Positions 45,595-55,401 of a DNA stretch of 64,000 bases are shown one piece after another. Source of the stretch: an uncultured Prevotellaceae bacterium (GTDB lineage Bacteria > Bacteroidota > Bacteroidia > Bacteroidales > Bacteroidaceae). The translations under genes and the position numbers were made by a program. Each line of letters begins with the position of its first letter. The first letter of the stretch is position 1. The stretch lies in contig CACZGH010000020.1 of assembly GCA_902780635.1 (NCBI GenBank), positions 1-64,000 of the forward strand. Reading direction: 5' to 3'. Under the pieces are notes generated by a model. That model was not told the DNA's origin. It was given only the letters and a program-made list of their open reading frames with translations, and did no database searches.

Positions 45595-45864
45595 CTGAAG
45601 TAGCGGAATCCGAAATATCTTGGAGTTTAGGAGTTAAGCCATTACACCATATTCACACGTTTTGAGTATAGATGTAATGGCTTAACTCCTTTCAATCTAA
45701 AACCTTTCAATCTACAAACGTTTCTTTTTTATCGATTTTTCCGCCATTTCTTATTTTTTTCTCACATTTCGGTATGATTATTCAAAATTATTTATATTTT
45801 TGCATTCCGAAATGTATTAGGAGACTTTACAGTTCTCCGAATTGTCTAATTTAGTTATTTTATT
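45595..45864 (+). promoter_or_regulatory. Intergenic region with long hairpin and TATTTTTG promoter box
   Basis: A perfect 17-bp inverted repeat (45629-45645 and 45674-45690, AGGAGTTAAGCCATTAC and complement) has a 28-nt spacer. It is followed by two copies of CCTTTCAATCTA words rather than a T-run. Further on, TATTTTTG at 45795-45802 is an exact -7 consensus for the large secreted protein. Confidence 0.7.
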
Positions 45865-48800
45865 ATGAGTAAAAAACTTACTTATTTATTCTTGGGAGTG
45901 ATAGCAGCTTTGCTCCTTGCACTCCCCGCCAATGCCCAAATGTCGCAAGGCATGACAAGGGCTGAAATCAAGGCGCAACTGCTACAAAAAAAGCAGGCGC
46001 TCGGATTATCCCAAAAAGAGTTCAAGCAAAGGGCTGACTTCAAAAGACAAAACCCAAGGCTCTTCCAGCACTTGAAAAAGCAGCCTTCGGTCAAAAACAT
46101 GTTGAAAATGAAAGCCTCACCGAGGCTTATCATGCCCAGATCAAATACAAGGATAGACGCCAACCGCTTCATCCTCAAAAACAGCAGTTCCAAAGCCATC
46201 GCCAGCTTCGGATATTATCCCGAAATGGGTGATGAGGGCAACCCTCTCATCGCTTCATTCAGCATCGGCTCGCCCACCAATTACACTACGCTCACCGACT
46301 ACTATTATGAGTTCAACAGTGGCGCTGCCATACAGGATGGCATCTATTACGGTGTAAACGCCGACTTCACATTCGCATCATGGGGATTCTATTTCATCGA
46401 TCTCTATCGCTTTGACACCGAGACATGGGAGTACTTAGGTTCACAAGACATCAGCGATGACTTAAGCTTTGTCGCCGATGCCACAGCTATCGCTAATGAC
46501 GGCACTATCTATGGAGCTTTCTGGTCAGCCGACGGATCAGTCAACGAACTCGGTATCGTTGACTACACCATCCCAAGCCGCACCACTATTGGACAACTCA
46601 CCAATACTTACGCTGCCATGGGTATCACAAAAGACGGACAACTCTATGGCATCGCTACCGACGGCAATCTTTATCAAATCAACAAGGGCACCGCTCAGGA
46701 GACCCTCGTAGGACCCACAGGCGTCACCATAGTCAACAGCGATGGACAATATTACTATCAGACAGGTGAAATCGACCAGACCGACGACACGTTCTACTGG
46801 TTGGGCGTGGACATCAATACAGGCTCAACAGCACTCTATACCGTAGACCTCAACACTGGTGCCGCCACCAAGGTAGAGGAATTGGGTGGGTACTCCATCA
46901 TGAGCATGTTCTTCGAGAAACCTGCCGCCAACGATGACGCACCGGCAAAGGTGACCGACATCACCACACTCTTTGAAAACGGATCCACCACAGGTACCAT
47001 CAGCTTCACAGCGCCCACCGAGACCTACGCAGGTGGTGAACTCTCCGGAGCACTGACCTATACCATCTTATGCGGTGAGCAAACTCTCGCCACTGGCAAC
47101 ACCTCTGCAGGTGAAAAAGTCTCTGCTGAAGTGACCTTAGAAGAGGGTATGCAGACCATCGTCGTCATTGTCAGCAACGAACAGGGCGACAGCCCCAAGG
47201 CAAAAGCCACGGTCTGGGTTGGTTTCGACACACCTATGGCTCCTACAGACGTCAATTTTGTCATGGATGGCAATACAGCCAACGTGTCATGGACAGCACC
47301 CCTCAATGGTATCCATCAAGGTTTCCTTGGCGACCTCACATACGATGTCTATCGTGTCGTGGGCAAGGACACCACCCTCGTGGCTGAAAATATCAGCGAG
47401 ACCTCCTTCAGCGAGACACTCTCACTGGGCGAACTGGCCGTCTACATATATGGTGTCATCGCCAAAAACGGCAGCCTCAACAGTGCCATCGCTTTCTCCA
47501 GTGGTCAATCACTCGGCGACGCACTCTCCGTGCCCTATTATGCTGACTTCACAGACGAAAACACCTTCAACCTCTTTGCCACTATCGATGCCAACCAAGA
47601 TGACAATACCTGGCAATGGAACAGCACCTATTTCGCAAACTACAAATACCACAGCAATAATCCTGGTGACGACTGGCTCATCAGCCCGCCAATAAAACTC
47701 CAGGCTGGCAAAAAATATAATGTGATAGCTGAAATCTCAGGCAATGGTATTTCATACACTGAGCGCTTTGAAATCATGGTGGGCAACAAACCCACTGTGG
47801 AAGCACTTACCACCACTGTCATACCCTCAACAGAAATCAACATCAATGAGTTCAACGAGTTTAAAGGCAACACAACCGTAGAAGAAGACGGTCTCTATTA
47901 CTTCGCAGTTCACGCAATCAGCGACGCTGACCAGTGGTACCTGAAGATCAAGAGCCTCGCCATTGAGGTTGAACCGGAACCAACAGCACCTGCTGCACCA
48001 ACCGACATCGTCATCACTCCCAACCAAGAGGGTCTCAACGAAGCCAACATCACCTTCACGGCTCCCACCAAGAACATCGCAGGCGATGACCTCACAGCCA
48101 ACCTCACCAAGGTGGATGTCTATCGCGACAACGCACTCATCGGCTCTGTGGAGGACATCACACCGGGTGCTACTGTCTCCTACACCGACAATGAAGAGAA
48201 CCTCACACCAGGAGCTCATACTTATATGCTCATCCCGTACAATGAGTCGGGCGTTGGTATGAAGAGTGAGAAAGTCAGTGCTTATATCGGAATGGACACA
48301 CCTACTGTCGAGGAAGTGATTCCATCCGACAAAATCGGTACCGTGGCGCTTGAATGGACTCCTGCAGTCGGCGAAAACGGTGGTGTCGTCATCCCAGAGA
48401 AAGTGTCATACCTCGTATGGGATATCGTCAATGATGGTGGATCTCTCGCATACGGTGAACAGCTTGACTCGCTCGTGGCACAAACTTCTGCCAATGTGAC
48501 ATTCGATACCAATATAGGTGAACAAGACTACAAATACTGGGGCGTGCAACCTGTCAATGAGTTGGGCAAAGGAAACACCACTCTCGGAGCCATGATCATC
48601 GGAGAGCCATTCACACTGCCTCTCGAGGAACATTTTGCCAATGGACAAATGCAAATACCTGGATGGTTCGCCGACAGGTCTGACTCCTACAATATCTCCT
48701 ACAACTTCTACAGCACCAGCAGTGACAACGACGGCATTTGTTTCGGTATAAATGCTGACGCACCAGGAAACTGGGCACGCATCACTCCGGGTAAGGTCGA

Positions 48801-50388
48801 TGTCTCTGGCATCGTCAACCCCGTGCTCATCTTCGACGTCTTCAACACCGCTCCTGCCAACAAGGTGTCTGTCATGATACAGACTCCCGACGGCAACATG
48901 GTGAAAGCCACTCCCGACCTCGAAACGAGTGCCGAGAATTTCGTGACCGTCAAGGTCGACCTCAAAGATTTTGCCGAAATGCCGTATATCATACCTTATC
49001 TCAATGTAGAATTTGAAAGCGAGGGTATTGTCGCATTCGATAACATCGTCTTCCTCGATCTTCTGGAGTACAACCTGGCAGCTGCCAATATCAATGCTCC
49101 AGCAACCATTACTGCCGGCAACGACGCCAACATTCTCGTGACCGTGAAAAACTGGGGTGAGAACACTGCCGAGGCTTATCACTTGAAAGTGACCCTTGAC
49201 AACGGTGTCATCTTCGAAGAAGATGTCAACGAGCCACTCGCTTCCATGCAGACCAAAGACTTCGCACTGACCTACAGCACCAGCATCTTCACTGAGGCTG
49301 GAGACAAGGACATCAAAGCTGAGGTGACCTACGACCTTGACCTCGATCTCGACGACAACGTGGCCGAAGCCTTCATGAGCATCATCGCTCCTGAAGCAGC
49401 CGGTGTAGAGAACCTCGTTGCAGAGGAGTCACACATCACATGGAGTGCACCTGAAGTGCTCTCTGAGAACAAGACCGAGAACTTCGACGACACCGACGTA
49501 TTCAAGACATTCCAGCTCGGTGGTGTCACACAAGAGGTACAAGAAGGGCAGTTTGGCGACTGGAAAGTCTACGACGGTGATAGCAAAGGCGTCTATGGTT
49601 GGGAGAGTGCTGCCGTCAATTACGAAAATGCTGGCGAACCGGCAGCATGGATGCCTTTCGACCCGATCAAAGCGGGAATGGGCGCAGACAACTACCCACC
49701 GTTCAGCGGTGCACAGTTCATGATGGCTCAGTGTGCAGTACCTTCTTACACCGAAACACCAGCATCCGATGACTGGCTCATCTCGCCCGAACTCCCAGGC
49801 ATCGCTCAGACCATCAGTTTCTATGGCATGCAGGCTTCTACTGTCGACTCCAACGCCTCCTCCTATTACGGATTAGAGTCGTTCGACATCATGGTGTCCT
49901 ACACCGACAACAAGATTGAGAGCTTCCAGAAATTGGACGAAGGCGCGATATCTTCTGACAACTGGGAGAAATTCTCATTCGACCTGCCTGAGGGCGCTAA
50001 GTACTTCGCTATCAGACACAAGTCTGTCGACGTGTTCGCTCTCTTCATCGACGATGTGGCTTACGTCACAGGTGGATCAGAAATATCCAGCTACAATGTC
50101 TATGTTGACGAGGTGTTCTATAAGAACGTGACCGACACCAATATCGACCTTGACATCCCTGTGGGTGATTACAAAGTGAGTGTCACCATCGTATATGCCA
50201 ACGGTGTCGAGTCGGTTCCGGTCAGCATCAACACCACTATCACTGCCATCGAGACCATCCTGGCAAAGGGACAGCCCGTCGACATCTATACGCTCGACGG
50301 TGTGCTCGTACGCAGCCAGGCCACATCTGCCGAAGGCCTCAAAGCTGGTGTATATGTAGTCAACGGTACCAAAGCTATCGTCAGATAA
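45865..50388 (+). CDS. Large secreted multidomain protein with cleaved-adhesin-like domains and T9SS-type tail
   Basis: 1507 residues. Signal peptide 1-25 (LLLALPANAQ). Residues about 115-350 form a repetitive beta region, then fibronectin type III-like domains (about 360-540 and 700-910) alternate with choice-of-anchor/cleaved-adhesin domains marked by DDWLISPP near 612 and DDWLISPELPG near 1308, with a related LEEHFANGQMQIPGWF segment near 920. A CARDB-like domain is at about 1065-1165. The end, VDIYTLDGVLVRSQ then LKAGVYVVNGTKAIV, resembles a type IX secretion sorting domain. No protease motif is seen; adhesion or substrate binding at the cell surface is inferred. Confidence 0.82.
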   Translation: MSKKLTYLFLGVIAALLLALPANAQMSQGMTRAEIKAQLLQKKQALGLSQKEFKQRADFKRQNPRLFQHLKKQPSVKNMLKMKASPRLIMPRSNTRIDANRFILKNSSSKAIASFGYYPEMGDEGNPLIASFSIGSPTNYTTLTDYYYEFNSGAAIQDGIYYGVNADFTFASWGFYFIDLYRFDTETWEYLGSQDISDDLSFVADATAIANDGTIYGAFWSADGSVNELGIVDYTIPSRTTIGQLTNTYAAMGITKDGQLYGIATDGNLYQINKGTAQETLVGPTGVTIVNSDGQYYYQTGEIDQTDDTFYWLGVDINTGSTALYTVDLNTGAATKVEELGGYSIMSMFFEKPAANDDAPAKVTDITTLFENGSTTGTISFTAPTETYAGGELSGALTYTILCGEQTLATGNTSAGEKVSAEVTLEEGMQTIVVIVSNEQGDSPKAKATVWVGFDTPMAPTDVNFVMDGNTANVSWTAPLNGIHQGFLGDLTYDVYRVVGKDTTLVAENISETSFSETLSLGELAVYIYGVIAKNGSLNSAIAFSSGQSLGDALSVPYYADFTDENTFNLFATIDANQDDNTWQWNSTYFANYKYHSNNPGDDWLISPPIKLQAGKKYNVIAEISGNGISYTERFEIMVGNKPTVEALTTTVIPSTEININEFNEFKGNTTVEEDGLYYFAVHAISDADQWYLKIKSLAIEVEPEPTAPAAPTDIVITPNQEGLNEANITFTAPTKNIAGDDLTANLTKVDVYRDNALIGSVEDITPGATVSYTDNEENLTPGAHTYMLIPYNESGVGMKSEKVSAYIGMDTPTVEEVIPSDKIGTVALEWTPAVGENGGVVIPEKVSYLVWDIVNDGGSLAYGEQLDSLVAQTSANVTFDTNIGEQDYKYWGVQPVNELGKGNTTLGAMIIGEPFTLPLEEHFANGQMQIPGWFADRSDSYNISYNFYSTSSDNDGICFGINADAPGNWARITPGKVDVSGIVNPVLIFDVFNTAPANKVSVMIQTPDGNMVKATPDLETSAENFVTVKVDLKDFAEMPYIIPYLNVEFESEGIVAFDNIVFLDLLEYNLAAANINAPATITAGNDANILVTVKNWGENTAEAYHLKVTLDNGVIFEEDVNEPLASMQTKDFALTYSTSIFTEAGDKDIKAEVTYDLDLDLDDNVAEAFMSIIAPEAAGVENLVAEESHITWSAPEVLSENKTENFDDTDVFKTFQLGGVTQEVQEGQFGDWKVYDGDSKGVYGWESAAVNYENAGEPAAWMPFDPIKAGMGADNYPPFSGAQFMMAQCAVPSYTETPASDDWLISPELPGIAQTISFYGMQASTVDSNASSYYGLESFDIMVSYTDNKIESFQKLDEGAISSDNWEKFSFDLPEGAKYFAIRHKSVDVFALFIDDVAYVTGGSEISSYNVYVDEVFYKNVTDTNIDLDIPVGDYKVSVTIVYANGVESVPVSINTTITAIETILAKGQPVDIYTLDGVLVRSQATSAEGLKAGVYVVNGTKAIVR

Positions 50389-50443
50389 TACAACGAGGCC
50401 GGGCTATCTGAAGTGTCAAAAAAACCGGCCTTCCTACTTCATC

Positions 50444-50476
50444 AACAGGCGCAGTCACATGCTGACTGCGCCTGTT
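50444..50476 (+). terminator. Terminator after the large secreted protein
   Basis: Perfect 14-bp stem (50444-50457 with 50463-50476, AACAGGCGCAGTCA and complement) with loop CATGC, followed by TTCATG. A very stable hairpin though without a long T-run. Confidence 0.75.
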
Positions 50477-50498
50477 TCATGAAAAAGAAGAGAAACAT

Positions 50499-50529
50499 TT
50501 TGATATTTATTTGGATTATATTAATTTTG
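50499..50529 (+). promoter_or_regulatory. Promoter of the C10 protease gene
   Basis: TTTG at 50499-50502 and TAATTTTG at 50522-50529, spacing 19 nt: a textbook Bacteroidota promoter. It excludes the TTG start at 50511 and supports the ATG at 50559. Confidence 0.75.
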
Positions 50530-50558
50530 CAAATGTTTTATCCACTTACTTTTTTCTC

Positions 50559-53045
50559 ATGCGAAAAATACAGATTTCATTCCTCACCTTGATTCTATGC
50601 CTATGCCACTGGCAAATGATCGAGGCTCATCCGCGCACAAAGAATCAGATGATGAATTCGGCCTCTCACGCTATCAACACCTGTCTCACCAAGGCACATA
50701 AAGCCCCCAAAAAAGAAAAGATTGTAATATTAAAAGAGACGGAGCAACTGTCGGTCATTGGCTACAAGGATGGTGGATTTGCTGTCATTGCTGCCGATGA
50801 CCTTGTGCCTGAAGTACTCGGTGTCTCTACATCTGTCTACTCAGAAGGACGCAACACCAATCTCAACTGGTGGATAGCCACCATGCAGAAGGTGGTGGCT
50901 GATGCCCGACAAAACAATACCACCCTGGCGATCATATCACCAGACCCTACCCAGTTTCCTGTGGAAGTAGAGCCCATGATCACTACACTCTGGGATCAGG
51001 ATGCACCATACAACAATCTCTGCCCCACTTTCAACAGTTTCACCAATTGTCTCACAGGGTGTGTGGCCACGGCCATGGCACAGGTGCTCAACTACCATCA
51101 AATACCTGTGCATGGACAAGGGCAGCGCACCATCTATTACAAAGATCAGGCCGTCTCTGCCGACTTCGAAAACACCATCTACGATTGGAACAATATGCTC
51201 GACGAATATCGTGCAGGCCAATATAATGAAGCACAGGCCAATGCTGTGGCTACACTCATGCGCGATTGCGGTGTGGCCGCCAATATGGAATATGACGGAC
51301 CACAGGAAGGAAGTGGTGCTTACTCCAAAGACGCATGCGATGGCCTGCAACGATACTTCGGACTCACCGACGCGGCTTTTTACGAGCGCGACCGTTATAG
51401 CAGTCAAGAATGGATGAATATCGTTTATCACGAACTCTCCGAAAACGGGCCCGTCTATTATGGCGGTGGCGATATATGGATGGGCGGCCACGCTTTCGTC
51501 ATTCATGGCTACCGCTCCGACGGCATGGTGTATGTCAACTGGGGATGGAGCGGTGAAGATGACGGCTATTATGACATCTCACTGCTCAATCCGAGGGGAT
51601 ATTCTTTCAAATACGGACAGGATATGATCGGGGGTATCACCAGTGTGAAAAAAGAATTGCTCGCCGACACACTGACCGTGGAGAAAGCTGGACAACTGGC
51701 ACAGCTCTTGCCCGACTCGCTCACTGGAGCGATGGGCTCACTGCAAGTCATTGGCCCCATCAATGGCACTGACCTGCTCAGAATAAGAGAGTTGGCAGGA
51801 CGCGACCTCTATGACAACAAGACCGAGGGATGCCTGAAAATACTCGACTTGAGTAAAGCACAAATCGTGGATGGGGGCGTCTATATGATTGAAAATGGGG
51901 TCAGCCTGACCACCACCACCGACGCGCTGCCTAAAAAAGCGTTCTACGGCAGCAAATGGCTGCAGGAAATCATACTGCCTGAAGGCCTGCGCTCGTTTGG
52001 GGAAGGAGCTCTCGCACTATGCCCCCGGCTCACCGACATCTCTTTTGTACCGGCCGAGGATGCTGACTTCTACTTCGACGGACAAGTGATTTACACTCCC
52101 GACACAACAGAGGTGATCGCCGTACTGCCCAACGCCAAAGAGGAACTCATACTGGCCAAGGGGGTCACCCGACTGCATGACTATGCACTGGCTGGCTGTT
52201 CACATATCACACAACTGACTTTGCCTGAAAGCGTCAATTACATCGGAAAAGAAGGCTTTAACGGATGCGTCAGCCTCGCAAAACTGAAAATTGCAGCCAA
52301 GGAGGTACCTCAACTGGGCGGTGCCAATGTCTTCAACGGCATGAAAAACAGCCGCAATTATCTCTTTGTGCGCAGCGGCATGAAAAATAAATACCTCGCC
52401 GCAGCACAATGGAAGGATTTCACACATGAGTTTATACGCGAGTTCGGCACCAGCGTCAAAGTGCGAAACGCCGCACGCTATTATGGCGATGAAAACCCAG
52501 AACTGAGGTATACCATGACAGGCGACAAGGTAGAGGGTACACCCGAACTATATTGTGAGGCCACAGCGCTCTCACCAGTAGGCAAATATCCTATCTATAT
52601 CTCTAAGGGCACTATCGAGGCTGAGGTCGTAGACTTCTACGACGGATACCTCATCATACAGAAAGCGCCACTGACGGTAGGGGCTGCCAACGCACAGCGG
52701 CATTACGACGAGGAAAATCCTGCATTTGAATTGTATTTTGAGGGATTCAAAAACAACGAGGACGCAGCAGCGGCTTTCACCGTAATGCCCGAAGCCACCA
52801 CCACGGCCATCCTGGGCTCACCAGCCGGCGAGTATCCCATCACAGTCTCTGGCGGCGAGGCTCCCAACTACAAACTCAAATATGTAGAAGGAGTGCTCAC
52901 CATTGACGAACTGAGCGGTGTAAAGGAGATGCCGGTCTTCGACAACTCACAAAATCACATCTACCATATCAACGGCACGCGTGTTGAACCCTCGAAGATG
53001 CAAAAAGGCATCTATATCATCAATGGAAAGAAAATAGTGAGGTGA
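50559..53045 (+). CDS. Secreted C10 (streptopain-like) cysteine protease with LRR, MBG and sorting domains
   Basis: 828 residues. A signal peptide (MRKIQISFLTLILCLCHW) and an inhibitory propeptide (about 25-140) precede the C10 catalytic domain (about 140-375) with nucleophile Cys168 in CLTGCVATAMAQ and His311 in MGGHAFVIHGY; VNWGWSG is also typical. A BspA-like leucine-rich segment follows (about 470-610; FGEGALALCPRL, LPESVNYIGKEGFNGC), then two MBG-type beta domains (about 635-785) and a C-terminal sorting tail ending MQKGIYIINGKKIV. Interpain A of Prevotella intermedia is a related enzyme from memory. The architecture suggests a cell-surface or secreted protease that degrades host or dietary proteins. 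Confidence 0.9.
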   Translation: MRKIQISFLTLILCLCHWQMIEAHPRTKNQMMNSASHAINTCLTKAHKAPKKEKIVILKETEQLSVIGYKDGGFAVIAADDLVPEVLGVSTSVYSEGRNTNLNWWIATMQKVVADARQNNTTLAIISPDPTQFPVEVEPMITTLWDQDAPYNNLCPTFNSFTNCLTGCVATAMAQVLNYHQIPVHGQGQRTIYYKDQAVSADFENTIYDWNNMLDEYRAGQYNEAQANAVATLMRDCGVAANMEYDGPQEGSGAYSKDACDGLQRYFGLTDAAFYERDRYSSQEWMNIVYHELSENGPVYYGGGDIWMGGHAFVIHGYRSDGMVYVNWGWSGEDDGYYDISLLNPRGYSFKYGQDMIGGITSVKKELLADTLTVEKAGQLAQLLPDSLTGAMGSLQVIGPINGTDLLRIRELAGRDLYDNKTEGCLKILDLSKAQIVDGGVYMIENGVSLTTTTDALPKKAFYGSKWLQEIILPEGLRSFGEGALALCPRLTDISFVPAEDADFYFDGQVIYTPDTTEVIAVLPNAKEELILAKGVTRLHDYALAGCSHITQLTLPESVNYIGKEGFNGCVSLAKLKIAAKEVPQLGGANVFNGMKNSRNYLFVRSGMKNKYLAAAQWKDFTHEFIREFGTSVKVRNAARYYGDENPELRYTMTGDKVEGTPELYCEATALSPVGKYPIYISKGTIEAEVVDFYDGYLIIQKAPLTVGAANAQRHYDEENPAFELYFEGFKNNEDAAAAFTVMPEATTTAILGSPAGEYPITVSGGEAPNYKLKYVEGVLTIDELSGVKEMPVFDNSQNHIYHINGTRVEPSKMQKGIYIINGKKIVR

Positions 53046-54178
53046 TGAAGGCTATGCACATTGGTTTCGACGCCAAGCGTATTGTCCGCAACGTTTCCGG
53101 ACTAGGCAACTACGGACGTACTCTCGTCAACGACCTCGATGGTATCGTCGGCGATGACACGGCCCTGTGTCTCTATGCCCCCGACCAAGGCAATGAACAA
53201 CTGCGCAGTCAGATTCACACATCCAGGCATATCCGTTTCGTCTACCCTAAGCATACCAGGATAAAAGCATTCTGGCGCTCTCGGGGCATCATCAGTGATC
53301 TGAGACGTGACCATATCGATATCTTCCACGGACTGTCGGGCGAATTGCCCATAGGCATACGTTCTGCTGGTATCAAAAGCGTGGTGACCATACACGACCT
53401 GATTTTCATGCGCCATCCTGAATATTATCATTGGTGGGACGCCAAAATATATGCCGCAAAATTCCACTGGACGACAAGGGAGGCCGACCGCATCATCGCT
53501 ACCAGTGAATGCACCAAACGTGACATTGTAGAACTTGGCGGTGTCAATCCCGACATGATAGAGGTGGTCTACCAAAGTTGTGACACCAGATTCCGGAGCC
53601 TTGTCAGTGAAGACAAGAAAGAGGAGGTGAAAACACGATACCAACTGCCTCTTCGTTATATCGTCAGTGTCGGCACGATTGAGGAAAGGAAGAATATCCT
53701 ACTGGCTGTCAAAGCGTTACAACGTATGCCTGAAGACTTCTCTTTGGTCATCGTGGGACGCCCGACTCCCTATACCGAAAAGGTGAAAAAATATGTGAGC
53801 GAAAATCGACTCAACCACCGGGTGCTCTTCCTTCACCAAGTGCCTTCCTCCGACCTGCCCGCTCTTTATCAGATGGCTGAGGCGTGTGCCTACCCTTCAA
53901 GGTATGAGGGTTTTGGTATACCAATCATCGAAGCCATACAAAGTGGGGTGCCTGTGGTAGCATGCACAGGAAGCTGCCTGGAAGAAGCTGGAGGCCCCGA
54001 CAACCTGTATGTGCAGCCTGATGACGTGGAGGGCATGGCCGCGTGTCTGCGGCAGGTAATCAAAGGCACCGCAGGCCGCGAGGAGCGTGTGGCTCGCTCG
54101 CAGCGTTATATCAAGCGCTTTGAGGGAAAAGACGTGGCTTCGCAGGTGATGGACATCTACCTACGCACGCTCGGATAG
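53045..54178 (+). CDS. GT4-family glycosyltransferase
   Basis: 377 residues from the ATG that overlaps the protease stop codon (TGATG). The N-terminal GFDAKRIVRNVSGLGNYGR loop and the C-terminal nucleotide-sugar site EACAYPSRYEGFGIPIIEAI, with the EGFGxPxxE motif near residue 295, define the retaining GT-B GT4 family. Translational coupling to a secreted protease is unusual; it may glycosylate surface molecules, or the pairing may be accidental. It is soluble and cytoplasmic. Confidence 0.9.
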   Translation: MKAMHIGFDAKRIVRNVSGLGNYGRTLVNDLDGIVGDDTALCLYAPDQGNEQLRSQIHTSRHIRFVYPKHTRIKAFWRSRGIISDLRRDHIDIFHGLSGELPIGIRSAGIKSVVTIHDLIFMRHPEYYHWWDAKIYAAKFHWTTREADRIIATSECTKRDIVELGGVNPDMIEVVYQSCDTRFRSLVSEDKKEEVKTRYQLPLRYIVSVGTIEERKNILLAVKALQRMPEDFSLVIVGRPTPYTEKVKKYVSENRLNHRVLFLHQVPSSDLPALYQMAEACAYPSRYEGFGIPIIEAIQSGVPVVACTGSCLEEAGGPDNLYVQPDDVEGMAACLRQVIKGTAGREERVARSQRYIKRFEGKDVASQVMDIYLRTLG

Positions 54179-54262
54179 CATATACCGGCAGCCGACCACG
54201 ACACACTTCCTCATAGTGAGGTTTGCTGTAAACTAAACAGGAATAAAAGAAACAATATAACT

Positions 54263-55297
54263 ATGAATTTTCTTGATAGAAACGAATTTAACTTCAAGCC
54301 TTCGCAGAAGGTTATTGATGCGATAAAGAGCTTTGACCCAGAGACCTTGTGCTTCTATACCCGTATCTACGACGAGGGTAAGAAGAGCATCGTCTCCGTT
54401 CGTCTCTCAGAGATATACAACGTGCCAGAGGAGCAGGTTCTCTTGGGATATGGCGGTGAGGATATTCTGAAGAATGCCGTTCACTACTATCTGATGAAGG
54501 GCGACAACAAGACCATACTCATTCCCGAATACTCTTGGTGGTATTATAACCGCATAGCTGGCGAGTGCGGAGGACACTTCGAAATGTACCCTTTGCATGA
54601 GTTGGATGATACCTTCGCATACGATGTGGACGAGGTCATAGAATACACCAACCGTATTCATCCTCGTATGCTTCTCCTCGCCTCTCCTAACAATCCAACA
54701 GGCAACTGCCTCACCCCAGAGGAGATAGGCAAGATTATGGAGAACATACCAGCAGACACCATGGTGCTTATCGACGAGGCTTACGCTTCATTCATTTCAA
54801 CTGATACCCACTATATTGCGCCTTTGGTAAACAAATACTCAAACCTCATCATCTCACGCACTCTGAGTAAGTTCTACGGACTTCCTGGTCTGCGTTTTGG
54901 TTTTGGTTTCATGGGTAAGGGACACGACAACTTCCTCAGCTATGCCAACAAATACCTTGGCTATAACCGCTTCACAGAGGCGGTGGCAATAGCTGCCCTT
55001 GAGAGTGACGAACACTATCGTAAGGTGGCAGAAGACATGAAATGGGATCGCCAGTTGTTCAAGAAAGAACTTAGCAGCCTCCCAGGTTTCAAGGTTTACA
55101 AGAGCGTAGCCAACTTCATCCTTATCAAGTATCCAACAGCAATCAAGGAACGTCTGCAAAAGGCTCTTGCAGCGAAACAATACAAGATAAAGTTCATGGG
55201 CGACAAGGGACTTGAAGATTGCCTTCGCATCACTCTCGGCACAAGGGAGCAAATACAGGTAGTGGTGGATACCATCAAGAGCATAGCGCTTGGATAA
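54263..55297 (+). CDS. Class I/II PLP aminotransferase, HisC/CobD-like
   Basis: 344 residues of the histidinol-phosphate aminotransferase subgroup: YGGEDILKNAVHYY, LASPNNPTGNCLTPEE, LIDEAYASF and the Schiff-base lysine in SRTLSKFYGLPGLRFGF. This subgroup includes enzymes acting on amino-acid phosphates, both transaminases and decarboxylases such as CobD. With the CTP-transferase-like and LicD genes downstream, a role in producing an amino-alcohol phosphate for surface decoration is plausible; histidine synthesis is the less likely alternative because no his gene is near. Lys is encoded mainly by AAG, unlike the AAA-rich neighbours. Confidence 0.82.
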   Translation: MNFLDRNEFNFKPSQKVIDAIKSFDPETLCFYTRIYDEGKKSIVSVRLSEIYNVPEEQVLLGYGGEDILKNAVHYYLMKGDNKTILIPEYSWWYYNRIAGECGGHFEMYPLHELDDTFAYDVDEVIEYTNRIHPRMLLLASPNNPTGNCLTPEEIGKIMENIPADTMVLIDEAYASFISTDTHYIAPLVNKYSNLIISRTLSKFYGLPGLRFGFGFMGKGHDNFLSYANKYLGYNRFTEAVAIAALESDEHYRKVAEDMKWDRQLFKKELSSLPGFKVYKSVANFILIKYPTAIKERLQKALAAKQYKIKFMGDKGLEDCLRITLGTREQIQVVVDTIKSIALG

Positions 55298-55401
55298 TTA
55301 CAAATGACCCAGATACTCTATAACCATCATTGTTAAGTGAGTAATCTTTATTTGTAATTGGCAACTGGTGACTCGTCGTCTGTAATTCGTAATAAAAAAA
55401 C
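55298..55401 (+). repeat. AT-rich gap with TGTAATT words
   Basis: Contains TTTGTAATTGGCAAC and CTGTAATTCGTAAT, members of the AT word family seen at 33787, plus a poly-A before the GTG start. No promoter box was recognised. Confidence 0.4.

Noticed and set aside
54209..54221. Terminator after the GT4 gene
   Set aside because: Only a 5-bp stem without a T-run; too weak to call.
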